Shown: piece by piece, positions 1-8,652 of the stretch | Numbering within the stretch: position 1 is the stretch's first letter | Layout: the number at the start of each line of letters is the position of its first letter | From: Namhaeicola sp039714555 | Lineage (GTDB): Bacteria; Bacteroidota; Bacteroidia; Flavobacteriales; Flavobacteriaceae | DNA: 64,000 nt | Assembly (NCBI GenBank): GCA_039714555.1 | Contig: JBDLJB010000010.1 | Location: 18,809-82,808, forward strand | Direction: 5' to 3' | The notes under the pieces: model-generated | The model's input: only the letters and a program-made list of their open reading frames with translations | The model's database searches: none | What the model was told of the DNA's origin: nothing | Program-made: the position numbers and the translations under genes

Positions 1-364
1 ATCTTACACCAAAACGATTGTCGGAAATAATGCCTTTGATATTTTCTTTTTTAACAATTTCATCAATTAATTGCTTTTCTTTTTTTACTGCTTTAATGAT
101 CTTCAACGAATCCAGTAGTAACCTATACTTTAACAAATTTCCATTTTTGGTATATTGAATATCATAAGAAGGAAGCTCATAACTTTTTAACTTTGGAAAT
201 TCTTTTTGTAACAATAACAAAGCGACTCCATCACTACAAATTACAGGTTCAAAACCTTGATCAATTAAAGCATTGATAATTGGAATACATCTTGTTGCAT
301 GACCTAACCCCCAATTTAAAGGGGCAATAATGATTTTTTTTTCTATATCTATTTTATTCTTCAC
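1..364 (-). CDS. Glycosyltransferase of the GT28/MurG-like type, 3' end cut off by the window
   Basis: About 121 N-terminal residues are visible; the gene runs off the left edge. After a short lysine-rich leader comes APLNWGLGHATRCIPII, the glycine-rich N-terminal loop typical of GT-B glycosyltransferases of the MurG/GT28 type, followed by alternating strand and helix segments. No ATG is available. The reading frame has a TGA stop directly before a GTG at 362-364, so GTG is the most likely start. It follows purD on the same strand with about 60 bases between. By family it should transfer a sugar from a nucleotide donor, but donor and acceptor cannot be told from this part. The role in glycan synthesis is inferred. 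Confidence 0.7.
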   Translation of the reverse strand, partial: MKNKIDIEKKIIIAPLNWGLGHATRCIPIINALIDQGFEPVICSDGVALLLLQKEFPKLKSYELPSYDIQYTKNGNLLKYRLLLDSLKIIKAVKKEKQLIDEIVKKENIKGIISDNRFGVR

Positions 365-423
365 TCAAAATTTTTAAACGCAAAGAGTGCTATGTTCATA
401 GCCAAGTACACAAAGAAAAAAAA

Positions 424-1695
424 CTACAAATCAAAACCAATATCTTTTCGATAATTCATTTTATTAAAATGTATTTTATCAATATTTTGATAGGATTGTG
501 CGAGTGCTTCTTTAAAATTATTTCCAAAAGAGGTTACTGCTAAAACTCTACCTCCATTTGTAAGAATTTTATCGTTTAACAATTTCGTTCCGGCATGAAA
601 AACTATTGAATTATCTACATTTTCTAATCCTAAAATTTCTTTTCCTTTTTCATAATTTTCTGGATATCCACCCGAAACCATCATTACTGTGGTAGCAGAT
701 CTTTCATCTATTTCAAGATTGAATTTATTTAATTCTTTCTCAGCAGTAGCGATAAATAATTCAACTAAATCCGACTTAATTCTTGGAATTACAACTTCAG
801 TTTCAGGATCACCCATACGAACATTGTATTCAATCACATAAGGTTCATTATTTACCCTGATCAACCCGATAAAAATAAATCCTACATAAGGTATCTTATC
901 AGCTTTTAAACCGTTAATAGTGGGCTTAATTATTCTTTCCTCTACTTTTGTTAAGAATTCATTATCTGCAAAAGGAACCGGTGAAATAGCTCCCATCCCG
1001 CCAGTATTTAAACCTTTGTCACCTTCACCTATTCTTTTATAATCTTTAGCATTGGGTAAGATCACATAATTCTTACTATCGGTTAATACAAAAGAGCTCA
1101 TTTCTATACCATCTAAAAATTCTTCAATTACAACTTTTGAACTCGCTTTTCCAAATTTTTGCTGCGTAAGCATCTCTTCTAACTCTTTTTTTGCTGCTTG
1201 TAAGTTATTTAAGATCAAAACTCCTTTACCGGCAGCCAAACCATCGGCTTTTAAAACATAAGGAGGATTTAAACTTTCTAAAAAATCAAACCCTTTTTGA
1301 AGTGTTTTTTCTGTAAAACTTTGATATTTTGCTGTTGGAATTTTATGTCGAACCATAAATTCTTTTGCAAACTCTTTACTACCTTCAAGTTGTGCTGCAA
1401 ATTTTTGCGGACCAATCACAGGGATATTTTTCAATTCTTTATCAGAAAGGAAAAAATCGTGAATTCCGTTTACCAGAGGATCTTCCGGACCAACTATTAG
1501 CATTTCAATTTTATTTTCTAATACAGCTTTTTTAATTGCCTTAAAATCATTTACTGATAATTGTAAATTAACACCAAAGTTTTTTGTTCCTGCATTACCA
1601 GGGGCAATAAATAATTGTTCTATTTTATTACTTTGAGCAATCTTCCATGCCAAAGTGCTTTCTCTACCTCCTGATCCTAAAATTAGTATGTTCAT
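424..1695 (-). CDS. purD: Phosphoribosylamine-glycine ligase (GAR synthetase)
   Basis: A 423-residue enzyme that joins glycine to 5-phosphoribosylamine using ATP, the second step of de novo purine synthesis in the cytoplasm. The N-terminal MNILILGSGGRE is the family's nucleotide-fold start. The ATP-grasp part has KADGLAAGKGV at about 149-159, the signature NTGGMGAISPVP at about 230-241, and the metal-binding end EYNVRMGDPETE at 289-300. Length is normal for bacterial PurD. It lies 10 bases downstream of the first sugar-phosphate transferase gene and probably shares its transcript. That is an unusual partner for a purine gene, though a shared transcript need not mean a shared function. Confidence 0.97.
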   Translation of the reverse strand: MNILILGSGGRESTLAWKIAQSNKIEQLFIAPGNAGTKNFGVNLQLSVNDFKAIKKAVLENKIEMLIVGPEDPLVNGIHDFFLSDKELKNIPVIGPQKFAAQLEGSKEFAKEFMVRHKIPTAKYQSFTEKTLQKGFDFLESLNPPYVLKADGLAAGKGVLILNNLQAAKKELEEMLTQQKFGKASSKVVIEEFLDGIEMSSFVLTDSKNYVILPNAKDYKRIGEGDKGLNTGGMGAISPVPFADNEFLTKVEERIIKPTINGLKADKIPYVGFIFIGLIRVNNEPYVIEYNVRMGDPETEVVIPRIKSDLVELFIATAEKELNKFNLEIDERSATTVMMVSGGYPENYEKGKEILGLENVDNSIVFHAGTKLLNDKILTNGGRVLAVTSFGNNFKEALAQSYQNIDKIHFNKMNYRKDIGFDL

Positions 1696-1705
1696 TTTTT
1701 AAATT

Positions 1706-3058
1706 TTAATAAGCTTTTTCTTCTCCTTTAAAAATGTTTAAAATTGTTTGCCAGATTATTTTCAGATCTAACATAAATGACCAATTTTCAATATAAAATA
1801 TATCGAGTTTAATACGATTTTTCATATCATCATCTTTTTCTACTTCTCCTCTATAACCTCTAACTTGAGCCAATCCTGTTATTCCCGGTTTTACAAAATG
1901 CCTAACCATAAATTTATCAACAATCTTAGCATACTTTTGAGTTTGACTTAACATGTGAGGCCTAGGCCCAACAACACTCATATCTCCAATCAAAACATTA
2001 TAAAATTGGGGCAATTCATCAATACTTGTTTTGCGTATAAATTTTCCAACTTTTGTTACCCTGTTATCTCGCTTAGTAGCTTGTATTAATTCAGATTGGT
2101 CATTCAAATACATCGACCTATATTTATAACAAACAAACTGATCTCCATTTAATCCATCTCTAATTTGTTTAAAAAAAATAGGCCCTTTTGAATCTAATTT
2201 AATTATAATAAATAAAACCGGGGTTAGCCATGATAATACAAAAATAATAATAAAAATAGAGATAATAATATCTACAAAACGTTTAAAAAATTTATTTACA
2301 GGGTCATCAAAAGGTATTTTACGAAGTGCTAAAACAGGAAGGAAATCAAAGTATTCAACAACCATTTTTGTAGTATAAATATTCTTAGCATCGGGAAGTA
2401 GTTTTAAAACAATTAAATTATTATCAGCAAATTCAATATATGTTTCAATCTGAGTTTTTGTTAGATTAGAAATTGAACAATAAACCTCATCTACTACATT
2501 ATTTAATAAATAATCAAAAGAAGATGAAATTTTTCCTAAGTAATTAGATTTATTTGTTTTTTTATCACAGAAATAACCTAAAATACGATACCCTAATTCA
2601 GGATGTTCATCAAAAAAATTTGAAATGTTTTCAACACTTTTACTTGATCCTACAAAAACAACATTTCTAAAATTACCACCTTCAATTCTGTATTTTTTTA
2701 ATGCATATAAATAAAATGTCCTAAAAATAGTAATGGCTATGAAAATATAAATCAATATTCTTATATGTTCAACAGAATTAATAGGCTTATTTGTTAAACT
2801 ATAATAAGCAAAATAAACAAATGTGAAAATAAGAAATTGCATGAATAAGCGAGAAATTACATCAACATTTTTATTATATCTACCAATGTTATAAAAATTA
2901 AGGTGGTAAGAAATAATAAGCCAGCTAAGATTGGTAAATGTAATGTGCCAGAATCCGGAATAAGCTTCCTTTAAAAATATTTTTAAAACTAAATTTATAA
3001 TAACAAGGTTTGCTATTATAGAAATAGGTTTAATATAAATAGAGTAACGTTTTTTCAT
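1706..3058 (-). CDS. Polyprenyl-phosphate sugar phosphotransferase, WcaJ/PssY-like (copy 1)
   Basis: A 450-residue membrane enzyme that, by family, moves a hexose-1-phosphate from a nucleotide sugar to undecaprenyl phosphate and so starts a polysaccharide repeat unit. Four hydrophobic N-terminal segments (about 10-120) are followed by a CoA-binding-like domain with NVVFVGSSKSVE at 132-143. A further membrane segment at about 262-287 leads into the catalytic domain: KYRSM at 312-316, SIDELPQFYNVLIGDMSVVGPRPH at 345-368 and PGITGLAQVRGYRGE at 391-405. It is a full-length paralogue of the next gene upstream. A -7 box at 3072-3079 suggests its own promoter. The sugar used (glucose or galactose) is not visible. 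Confidence 0.9.
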   Translation of the reverse strand: MKKRYSIYIKPISIIANLVIINLVLKIFLKEAYSGFWHITFTNLSWLIISYHLNFYNIGRYNKNVDVISRLFMQFLIFTFVYFAYYSLTNKPINSVEHIRILIYIFIAITIFRTFYLYALKKYRIEGGNFRNVVFVGSSKSVENISNFFDEHPELGYRILGYFCDKKTNKSNYLGKISSSFDYLLNNVVDEVYCSISNLTKTQIETYIEFADNNLIVLKLLPDAKNIYTTKMVVEYFDFLPVLALRKIPFDDPVNKFFKRFVDIIISIFIIIFVLSWLTPVLFIIIKLDSKGPIFFKQIRDGLNGDQFVCYKYRSMYLNDQSELIQATKRDNRVTKVGKFIRKTSIDELPQFYNVLIGDMSVVGPRPHMLSQTQKYAKIVDKFMVRHFVKPGITGLAQVRGYRGEVEKDDDMKNRIKLDIFYIENWSFMLDLKIIWQTILNIFKGEEKAY

Positions 3059-3071
3059 ATGATGACTCTTG

Positions 3072-3098
3072 CAAATATAAAGTAATTGTTAGAGACAA
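3072..3098 (-). promoter_or_regulatory. Candidate promoter for the first WcaJ-like gene
   Basis: On the minus strand TATATTTG (3079-3072) matches the Bacteroidota -7 consensus TAnnTTTG, with TTG (3098-3096) 16 bases upstream as a possible -33 element. The start codon lies 13 bases below the box. It would let the last priming transferase and purD be transcribed apart from the main cluster. Confidence 0.45.
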
Positions 3099-3133
3099 TC
3101 CATTAATAAAAAAAATGAGTTTATAATATAGGG

Positions 3134-4504
3134 TTAATAAGCATTATTTTCGCCTTTAATAGCATTAAAAACAGTTTGAACTATTATTTTAAAGTCTAAT
3201 AACATTGACCAATTCTCTATATAAAATCTATCAATTCTTGATCTAGAACGCATTTGATCTACAGTTTCTGTCTCTCCTCTAAACCCTCTCACTTGAGATA
3301 AACCGGTAATTCCAGGCTTTACAAAATGACGAACCATGTATTTGTCAATTTTTTTTGAATAAAAATTAGTTTGGCTTACCATGTGAGGGCGAGGGCCAAC
3401 AACCGACATTTCACCTTTAAAAACATTTATAAACTGAGGTAATTCATCAATACTGCTTTTTCGAATAAATGAACCAATCTTAGTTACTCTAGGATCATTT
3501 CTTTTTGCTTGAATATCTTCTGATTGCATATTAACTCCCATAGATCGAAATTTATAAACTCCAAACTCTTTGTTATCAAGTCCGTTTCTTTTTTGTTTAA
3601 AAAATATTGGACCCTTAGATTCTTGTTTAATAAAAAAACCTAAAATTGGAACTAACCATGACAATATAAATACAGTAACCAGAGATGAAAATGTGATATC
3701 AAATATTCTTTTCGACCATTTAATGACCGAATCTTCAAAAGGATTTTCTCTTAAGGCTAATATTGGAAGAAAATCATGATATTGAAGAGCAAAACTTTTT
3801 CCGTAGACACCTTTTGATTCGGGTATAAATTTTATAACTTTCAAATTGTTTTCTGCAAAATCAATTAGACACTTTAGCTCTTTTTTATTAAGTTCACCTA
3901 CAGTACAATAGATCTCATCTACTTCATTTTGTAAAACAAATTCTTTGACATCCCTAATTTTACCTTTGATGTTTTTTTTATCTTTTGATTTATCAGAGAA
4001 AAAACCTAAGAATTGATAACCAAATTCTGATTTTTGTTTAAAAATTTTATGCAATAATTTAGAATTCTCTTGATAGCCAACTATAATAACTTTTCTACAA
4101 TTTCCACCTAAACTTCTGTAGTTTCGTATGGCAAAATAAAAAATTAAGCGCATTACAAATAACAAAGAAGATAAAATAAAGAAGAAACTTAAGATTCCTT
4201 TTTTATCGAGTAATAAGTAGGACCATGCAAATAAAGAGGAGAATAAAAGAAAAAATAGAGTGATTTGGTTTGTTAAATTTCTTATAATTCGAGCCAAACG
4301 TGTATATCTAAATACTTTATAAATTTTAAGAATATAAGATAATATTAACCAGCCAATATTTGCTACAAAAAGAAAACGCAAATCTTTTGTTGCATCAGAC
4401 ATATAACCTGGCTCAAACACCATGAAATGAAGTAATAAATTTAGAATTAATAAATCTAAGAAAACCTTTAACGGTCTAATGTATTTACTGTAACCTTTAT
4501 CCAC
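3134..4504 (-). CDS. Polyprenyl-phosphate sugar phosphotransferase, WcaJ/PssY-like (copy 2)
   Basis: A 456-residue paralogue of the neighbouring gene with the same plan: hydrophobic N-terminal helices, a nucleotide-fold domain (KVIIVGYQENSK near 137-148), a membrane segment near 270-292, then the transferase domain with KFRSM, IDELPQFINVFKGEMSVVGPRPH and PGITGLSQVRGFRGE. The catalytic Asp-Glu and the PRPH motif are intact, so both copies should be active. The two proteins align along their whole length, which points to a tandem duplication followed by divergence. A 75-base gap separates them. They could load different sugars, or serve capsule and a second glycan; the sequence does not decide this. 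Confidence 0.9.
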   Translation of the reverse strand: MDKGYSKYIRPLKVFLDLLILNLLLHFMVFEPGYMSDATKDLRFLFVANIGWLILSYILKIYKVFRYTRLARIIRNLTNQITLFFLLFSSLFAWSYLLLDKKGILSFFFILSSLLFVMRLIFYFAIRNYRSLGGNCRKVIIVGYQENSKLLHKIFKQKSEFGYQFLGFFSDKSKDKKNIKGKIRDVKEFVLQNEVDEIYCTVGELNKKELKCLIDFAENNLKVIKFIPESKGVYGKSFALQYHDFLPILALRENPFEDSVIKWSKRIFDITFSSLVTVFILSWLVPILGFFIKQESKGPIFFKQKRNGLDNKEFGVYKFRSMGVNMQSEDIQAKRNDPRVTKIGSFIRKSSIDELPQFINVFKGEMSVVGPRPHMVSQTNFYSKKIDKYMVRHFVKPGITGLSQVRGFRGETETVDQMRSRSRIDRFYIENWSMLLDFKIIVQTVFNAIKGENNAY

Positions 4505-4537
4505 TTGATATTAGCAATTTTTATTAAGGAGAGGGTG

Positions 4538-4545
4538 CAAATTTA
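4538..4545 (-). promoter_or_regulatory. Candidate -7 box for the second WcaJ-like gene
   Basis: TAAATTTG on the minus strand fits TAnnTTTG exactly and lies 33 bases above the start codon, inside the 66-base gap after the ligase-like gene. No good TTG -33 element is seen at the usual distance. Confidence 0.4.
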
Positions 4546-4570
4546 ATTAATAATTTTAAAATATAATGTT

Positions 4571-5806
4571 TTATTCGATTCTTTTATAATTATAGAAACC
4601 AAACAGATTAATTAAAAAGAAAAATAGCATAGCACCAGTTTGTCTTTCTATTATATTTTCTGTTAAAAAATTTAAGCTAAAAAAAATTAAAATTGCTATA
4701 AACATATAATCTTTATTTTTAATAGCAATTTTATAATTAAAGATTAGAAAGTAAAATAATAATAAAAATCCAATAATACCTACACCTAACCAAATACTTA
4801 AATATTGATTATGAGCATTATAATTCTTTTTCAATAATATAGGAGACTTGTCCTTATAGCCTTCATGCAAAACTGACTTCACATCTCCAATACCATAACC
4901 AAAAACCGGTGCTTCCTTAATTTTTTCAATCGCTGTTTGCCAAATAGCCACATGTATTTGTGATGAATTACGATAATCTAAATTTTCTAAAGAATACGTT
5001 TTTAATAAAAATAACTCTTTAAAACGGGCGTTTACCTGAGGTATAAATAAAATTGATATATATAAAAATGTAAAGATTAAAATACTAATAAAAAAAGTTT
5101 GTGATTTATTTTTTGAATGAATATAAAGAATTATTATGCTTGTTACGAGTAAAGATAAAATTACTGCCTTACTTGACATAAGTAATAGTGTAATAATAAA
5201 AATTGATTGAAAAATTAGCACTGTATAAAAAAATAATTTATTTTTCTTAAACGATATTTTACCTATTCTCAATACATTAATTATCGAAATAGCAATGAAA
5301 ATAGAGAGGTATATAGGATGTTTACCCCATATTGGCATATCAATCAATGATTTTCTAAATGAAAATATGGAAAAGTAATCTAAAGCAGGATTATCTGGAT
5401 GTGGTGCAAAAAATAAAAAGATATAATAAAGTAATAAAAATAAGATAGTAGAAATACTAAAAAGATTTAAAGTTATGTAAATTACCTTTTTTTTGATGTT
5501 ATATTTTGCCAAGAGAATATAAAAAATTAATGGAAAAATAATAATTAATATAGCAGGACCTAATTTTCTAAAGGCATTACTAAGATCTGAAGAATAAAAT
5601 AATGATATAATTAAAGCAAAAAATAAAACAGAATTAATCAAAAATGGTTTTAATAAAATCTTTTTAGTGGGGGTTTTTAAAAAATATATAAAACTTGTTA
5701 AAGAAATTATAACTATTAATACTCCTGTAAGATTATTAGGCATTATCGGTAATAAGCCAAAAGATATAATACTGTAATTAACAAGATTCTCAATTTTTAA
5801 TTTCAT
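4571..5806 (-). CDS. O-antigen ligase / Wzy-C family membrane protein
   Basis: A 411-residue protein with about ten or eleven hydrophobic segments. The large loop near 260-340 has the O-antigen-ligase hallmarks: Arg279 and His285, then FGYGIGD at 302-308 and NAHNQYL at 330-336, followed by a C-terminal pair of membrane segments. KHP at 162-164 is also typical. Members of this family join a finished glycan to an acceptor such as lipid A core, or polymerise repeat units. The cluster holds a different Wzy-like polymerase (8649-10124), so ligase is the better guess here. Its start overlaps the end of the upstream glycosyltransferase gene by 17 bases, implying translational coupling. Confidence 0.8.
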   Translation of the reverse strand: MKLKIENLVNYSIISFGLLPIMPNNLTGVLIVIISLTSFIYFLKTPTKKILLKPFLINSVLFFALIISLFYSSDLSNAFRKLGPAILIIIFPLIFYILLAKYNIKKKVIYITLNLFSISTILFLLLYYIFLFFAPHPDNPALDYFSIFSFRKSLIDMPIWGKHPIYLSIFIAISIINVLRIGKISFKKNKLFFYTVLIFQSIFIITLLLMSSKAVILSLLVTSIIILYIHSKNKSQTFFISILIFTFLYISILFIPQVNARFKELFLLKTYSLENLDYRNSSQIHVAIWQTAIEKIKEAPVFGYGIGDVKSVLHEGYKDKSPILLKKNYNAHNQYLSIWLGVGIIGFLLLFYFLIFNYKIAIKNKDYMFIAILIFFSLNFLTENIIERQTGAMLFFFLINLFGFYNYKRIE

Positions 5807-7022
5807 TTATTTGTCTCAATTTTTCTTCAAAATTATCTAGAATAATTTTACCTGAAAAGGAACTAATGACATGTTCTCTAGCATGTTTACCTATTTCTAA
5901 TCCTTCTTCCTTTTTAAAAATCATATTTTTAATTTTCTTAGTAACTAATCTAAAATCAGATGATTTATAAAAGTAACCTAAATTATACAATTTAAACAAT
6001 TTAGCAACTTCAGAATTTTGATTTCCTGTAACTAAAGAAGGTACTTCACTAGCCATCATACCTAATACTTTTGATGGCATTACCGTATCTACCACGTCGC
6101 CTTTTTGAAATAAAAGATGCAGATCTGCCGAACATAATAAATTATTTAACTCTTTTAAGGGTACGGGATCAAAATGTTTAACATTTTTAAATCCCTTTGT
6201 TTGTTCAATTAGCTTATGTTTATTTGAACCGTTCCCAACAATAATGAATTCTATTTGATCATTTTCTTTAAAATAATCAGTAACTCTTAAAAATAAACTC
6301 CAGTCTTGTTTAGCTCCAATATTTCCTGAATATAAAATTTTAAACTTATCGCCAGACATATAATTGTGTTGCTTAGCTTTGAGTGGATCAATTGTATCAT
6401 TATCAATCCAGTTTGGGAAATAATATGTTTTACTGTTAGATTTCTTTTTTAATTTCTCTATCATTCCATAGCTGATTGTACTAACAATATCGGCCGAGTC
6501 TAAAAGTTTTCTCTCAAAATTGAATAATCTTTTTGACAGAAATTTCATTAAGCTGTTATTTGAAGAAATTCCAGACTCCAAAGCAACATCAAATTCAAAA
6601 TCCTGAATATGAATCCAATGTTTTGCATTGATTCGTTTTGCTAAATTTTTCCCCAACCAGGCTGAACTTGTAAAAGGAATTACACTAAGTACAATATCAG
6701 TTTGTTTAATTTTCTTTGTATTAAAAGTGCTACCTAAAGTAAAATCGATAATGTGGAAGATTCTTTTAATAAATGATGGGTTTTTAGGTACAAATTGTTT
6801 ATATCGTAAAATTTTTATCCCGTTATGATCTTCTTCTATAAAGATCTTTTTGTTTTTATAATCTTTAGATATTTCCCATTTAGGGTAATATGGAAAACCT
6901 GTAATAACTGTAATATTCCAGCCGAGTTTTTGTAAATATTCAGCCATTTGAGTGCTGTATAATCCTATAGCAGTATCTTCCGGATGATAGTTTAGACTTA
7001 TTATTGTAATTGATTTATTCAA
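5790..7022 (-). CDS. wcaI: Glycosyltransferase family 4, WcaI-like
   Basis: A 410-residue GT-B enzyme. The start MNKSITIISLNYHPEDTAIG with the following TGFPYYPKW at 41-49 is characteristic of WcaI-type glycosyltransferases of colanic-acid-like clusters. The C-terminal domain begins with YSGNIGAKQDW at 231-241 and holds IVGNGSNK near 261-268. It should add one sugar to the lipid-linked repeat unit on the cytoplasmic face of the inner membrane. It overlaps the downstream ligase-like gene by 17 bases and the upstream wcaF-like gene by 8 bases, so it belongs to one tight operon. The sugar and linkage are unknown; the symbol rests on the N-terminal pattern and the wcaF neighbour. Confidence 0.8.
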   Translation of the reverse strand: MNKSITIISLNYHPEDTAIGLYSTQMAEYLQKLGWNITVITGFPYYPKWEISKDYKNKKIFIEEDHNGIKILRYKQFVPKNPSFIKRIFHIIDFTLGSTFNTKKIKQTDIVLSVIPFTSSAWLGKNLAKRINAKHWIHIQDFEFDVALESGISSNNSLMKFLSKRLFNFERKLLDSADIVSTISYGMIEKLKKKSNSKTYYFPNWIDNDTIDPLKAKQHNYMSGDKFKILYSGNIGAKQDWSLFLRVTDYFKENDQIEFIIVGNGSNKHKLIEQTKGFKNVKHFDPVPLKELNNLLCSADLHLLFQKGDVVDTVMPSKVLGMMASEVPSLVTGNQNSEVAKLFKLYNLGYFYKSSDFRLVTKKIKNMIFKKEEGLEIGKHAREHVISSFSGKIILDNFEEKLRQINEIKN

Positions 7023-7560
7023 TTTCTCTTTTCTTTATGTATTTTACAGGAGAACCAACATAAACATTACCTCCGTCTAGATTCTTAAAAACACTACTTC
7101 TGGCACCGATCACAGCTCCCTTGCCAATTTCAACCCCCGGGCCAACATAAACATCAGTTGCAAGCCAACATTCTTCAGCTATGATAATTTTTTCAGCATA
7201 AATAGGAAATTCTCTTTTTTTATAATCATGAGATCCGGTACATAAGTATGATTTTTGAGAAATAACTGTATTTTTGCCGATTTCAATTTCACCAAGACTA
7301 TATAAAGAGACATCATCACCAATCCAACAATGATTACCAATTTTAACTTTCCATGGGTAAGTAATTTTAACTGTAGGGCGGATAATAACATTTTTTCCAA
7401 TTTCTGCACCAAATATCCTTAACAAAAACCTACGCCAGCCATACATAAATTGTGGAGATAATTTGAATAATGTAGACTGTACTAGCCACCATATCTGAAC
7501 AATAATAGCACTTCTTCCTCTAAACCCTTTCGGTAATATAAAATCGTTCAATCTTTGCAT
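7015..7560 (-). CDS. wcaF: Putative colanic acid biosynthesis acetyltransferase, WcaF-like
   Basis: A 181-residue left-handed beta-helix acyltransferase. Hexapeptide repeats run from about residue 52 to 165 (IGKNVIIRP, IGNHCWIGDD, IGKNTVIS, VGPGVEIGKGAVIGARSSV). The loop CTGSHDYKKREFP carries the His expected to act as catalytic base in the NodL/WcaF group. By family it transfers an acetyl group from acetyl-CoA to a sugar of the growing polysaccharide. It starts one base after the stop of the preceding glycosyltransferase gene and overlaps wcaI by 8 bases. The wcaF-wcaI pairing is itself a known arrangement, which supports both calls. Confidence 0.85.
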   Translation of the reverse strand: MQRLNDFILPKGFRGRSAIIVQIWWLVQSTLFKLSPQFMYGWRRFLLRIFGAEIGKNVIIRPTVKITYPWKVKIGNHCWIGDDVSLYSLGEIEIGKNTVISQKSYLCTGSHDYKKREFPIYAEKIIIAEECWLATDVYVGPGVEIGKGAVIGARSSVFKNLDGGNVYVGSPVKYIKKREIE

Positions 7561-8652
7561 TTACTTTTCTATTATTTCAATTATCTTATTAATAAATTTT
7601 TCTGTTGTATATTTTTTGTTAGCTTCTAAATAATTATTGAGCATAATGTCTTTATATGATTCAAGAGATTTACTTAAATTCTCTATTTTTAAAGCTATAT
7701 CCTTAGGATTATTATTTTTTATATAAAATCCATTTACTTTATTTACAAATATATCAGATATTCCGGCATGATCTGTTGTTAAAATAATATTACCTGTTGC
7801 CATTGCTTCTAAAATTGAAATTGGTTGTCCTTCCATACTGTAGTAAGTAGGAAATACAAAGATATTTGAATCAATTAACAAATTGAGCTTATCGTCTCCG
7901 CTAACAATACCTATATATTCAACATTTTCTTCTAGTTGATTTAATAATCTATTTATTTCTTCCTTAGAAACAGAGTCAATAGCACCTGCTACTTTAGCCT
8001 TAAACGAAATTTTATTTTTCTTTAAAATCAGAAGTGAATTTAGAAAATCAATAATTCCCTTTTCTTTCATCAAATTACTTAAAAAAACAATATTTAAAGT
8101 CTCTATATTCTTTTTCTTAATAAGATCTAAAGAAGTGTTTTTTAAAATATTATTTTCAACAAAATTGTAAACTTCATAGATGTCACCACCCATAATGAAA
8201 GGAGTGAGGTTCTTTCTTAATTTTGGAGACAAAACAATACCTTTATCAAACTTTGATAATATGTAGTGGAATATTTTTTTCTTGTTTCCTTGCAAATTCT
8301 CATATTCTTTCCATAAATGATTACCATGTACATGAATGATAATTTCCTTTTTGAAAAGTTTTGATATCAAAATAAAAGGAAAATATTTCAACACTCCAAA
8401 AAATGATTGACCAGGGGTCATGTAAACAGTTTTGTGTAAAGGTATTTTGTATACATAAAAATATAATTTGAAATAATATAGAACTTTTCTTATTGAAAAC
8501 TTACCAATATTTTCCTTTAATGTTGGGTACGAATAATTAATACTGTCAACCTTAATCCCTGTTCCCTTTAGGCCATCAAATAAAGTGTCATTAGCAAATG
8601 AAACCCCTGTGATCGGGGGAGAGAACGGACCAATAATTAATACTCTTTTCAT
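7561..8652 (-). CDS. Glycosyltransferase family 4 of the polysaccharide cluster
   Basis: A 363-residue GT-B enzyme. The N-terminal half opens with MKRVLIIGPFSPPITGVSFA, the glycine-rich donor/acceptor loop common in GT4 proteins. The C-terminal half has VVFLSNLMKEKGI-type fold elements near 188-200 and the retaining-enzyme motif SMEGQPISILEAMATG, whose two Glu residues are spaced as in the EX7E motif. No signal peptide is present, so it acts in the cytoplasm on lipid-linked intermediates. Its ATG overlaps the stop of the upstream polymerase gene (ATGA, four bases). Sugar specificity cannot be read from the sequence. Confidence 0.85.
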   Translation of the reverse strand: MKRVLIIGPFSPPITGVSFANDTLFDGLKGTGIKVDSINYSYPTLKENIGKFSIRKVLYYFKLYFYVYKIPLHKTVYMTPGQSFFGVLKYFPFILISKLFKKEIIIHVHGNHLWKEYENLQGNKKKIFHYILSKFDKGIVLSPKLRKNLTPFIMGGDIYEVYNFVENNILKNTSLDLIKKKNIETLNIVFLSNLMKEKGIIDFLNSLLILKKNKISFKAKVAGAIDSVSKEEINRLLNQLEENVEYIGIVSGDDKLNLLIDSNIFVFPTYYSMEGQPISILEAMATGNIILTTDHAGISDIFVNKVNGFYIKNNNPKDIALKIENLSKSLESYKDIMLNNYLEANKKYTTEKFINKIIEIIEK

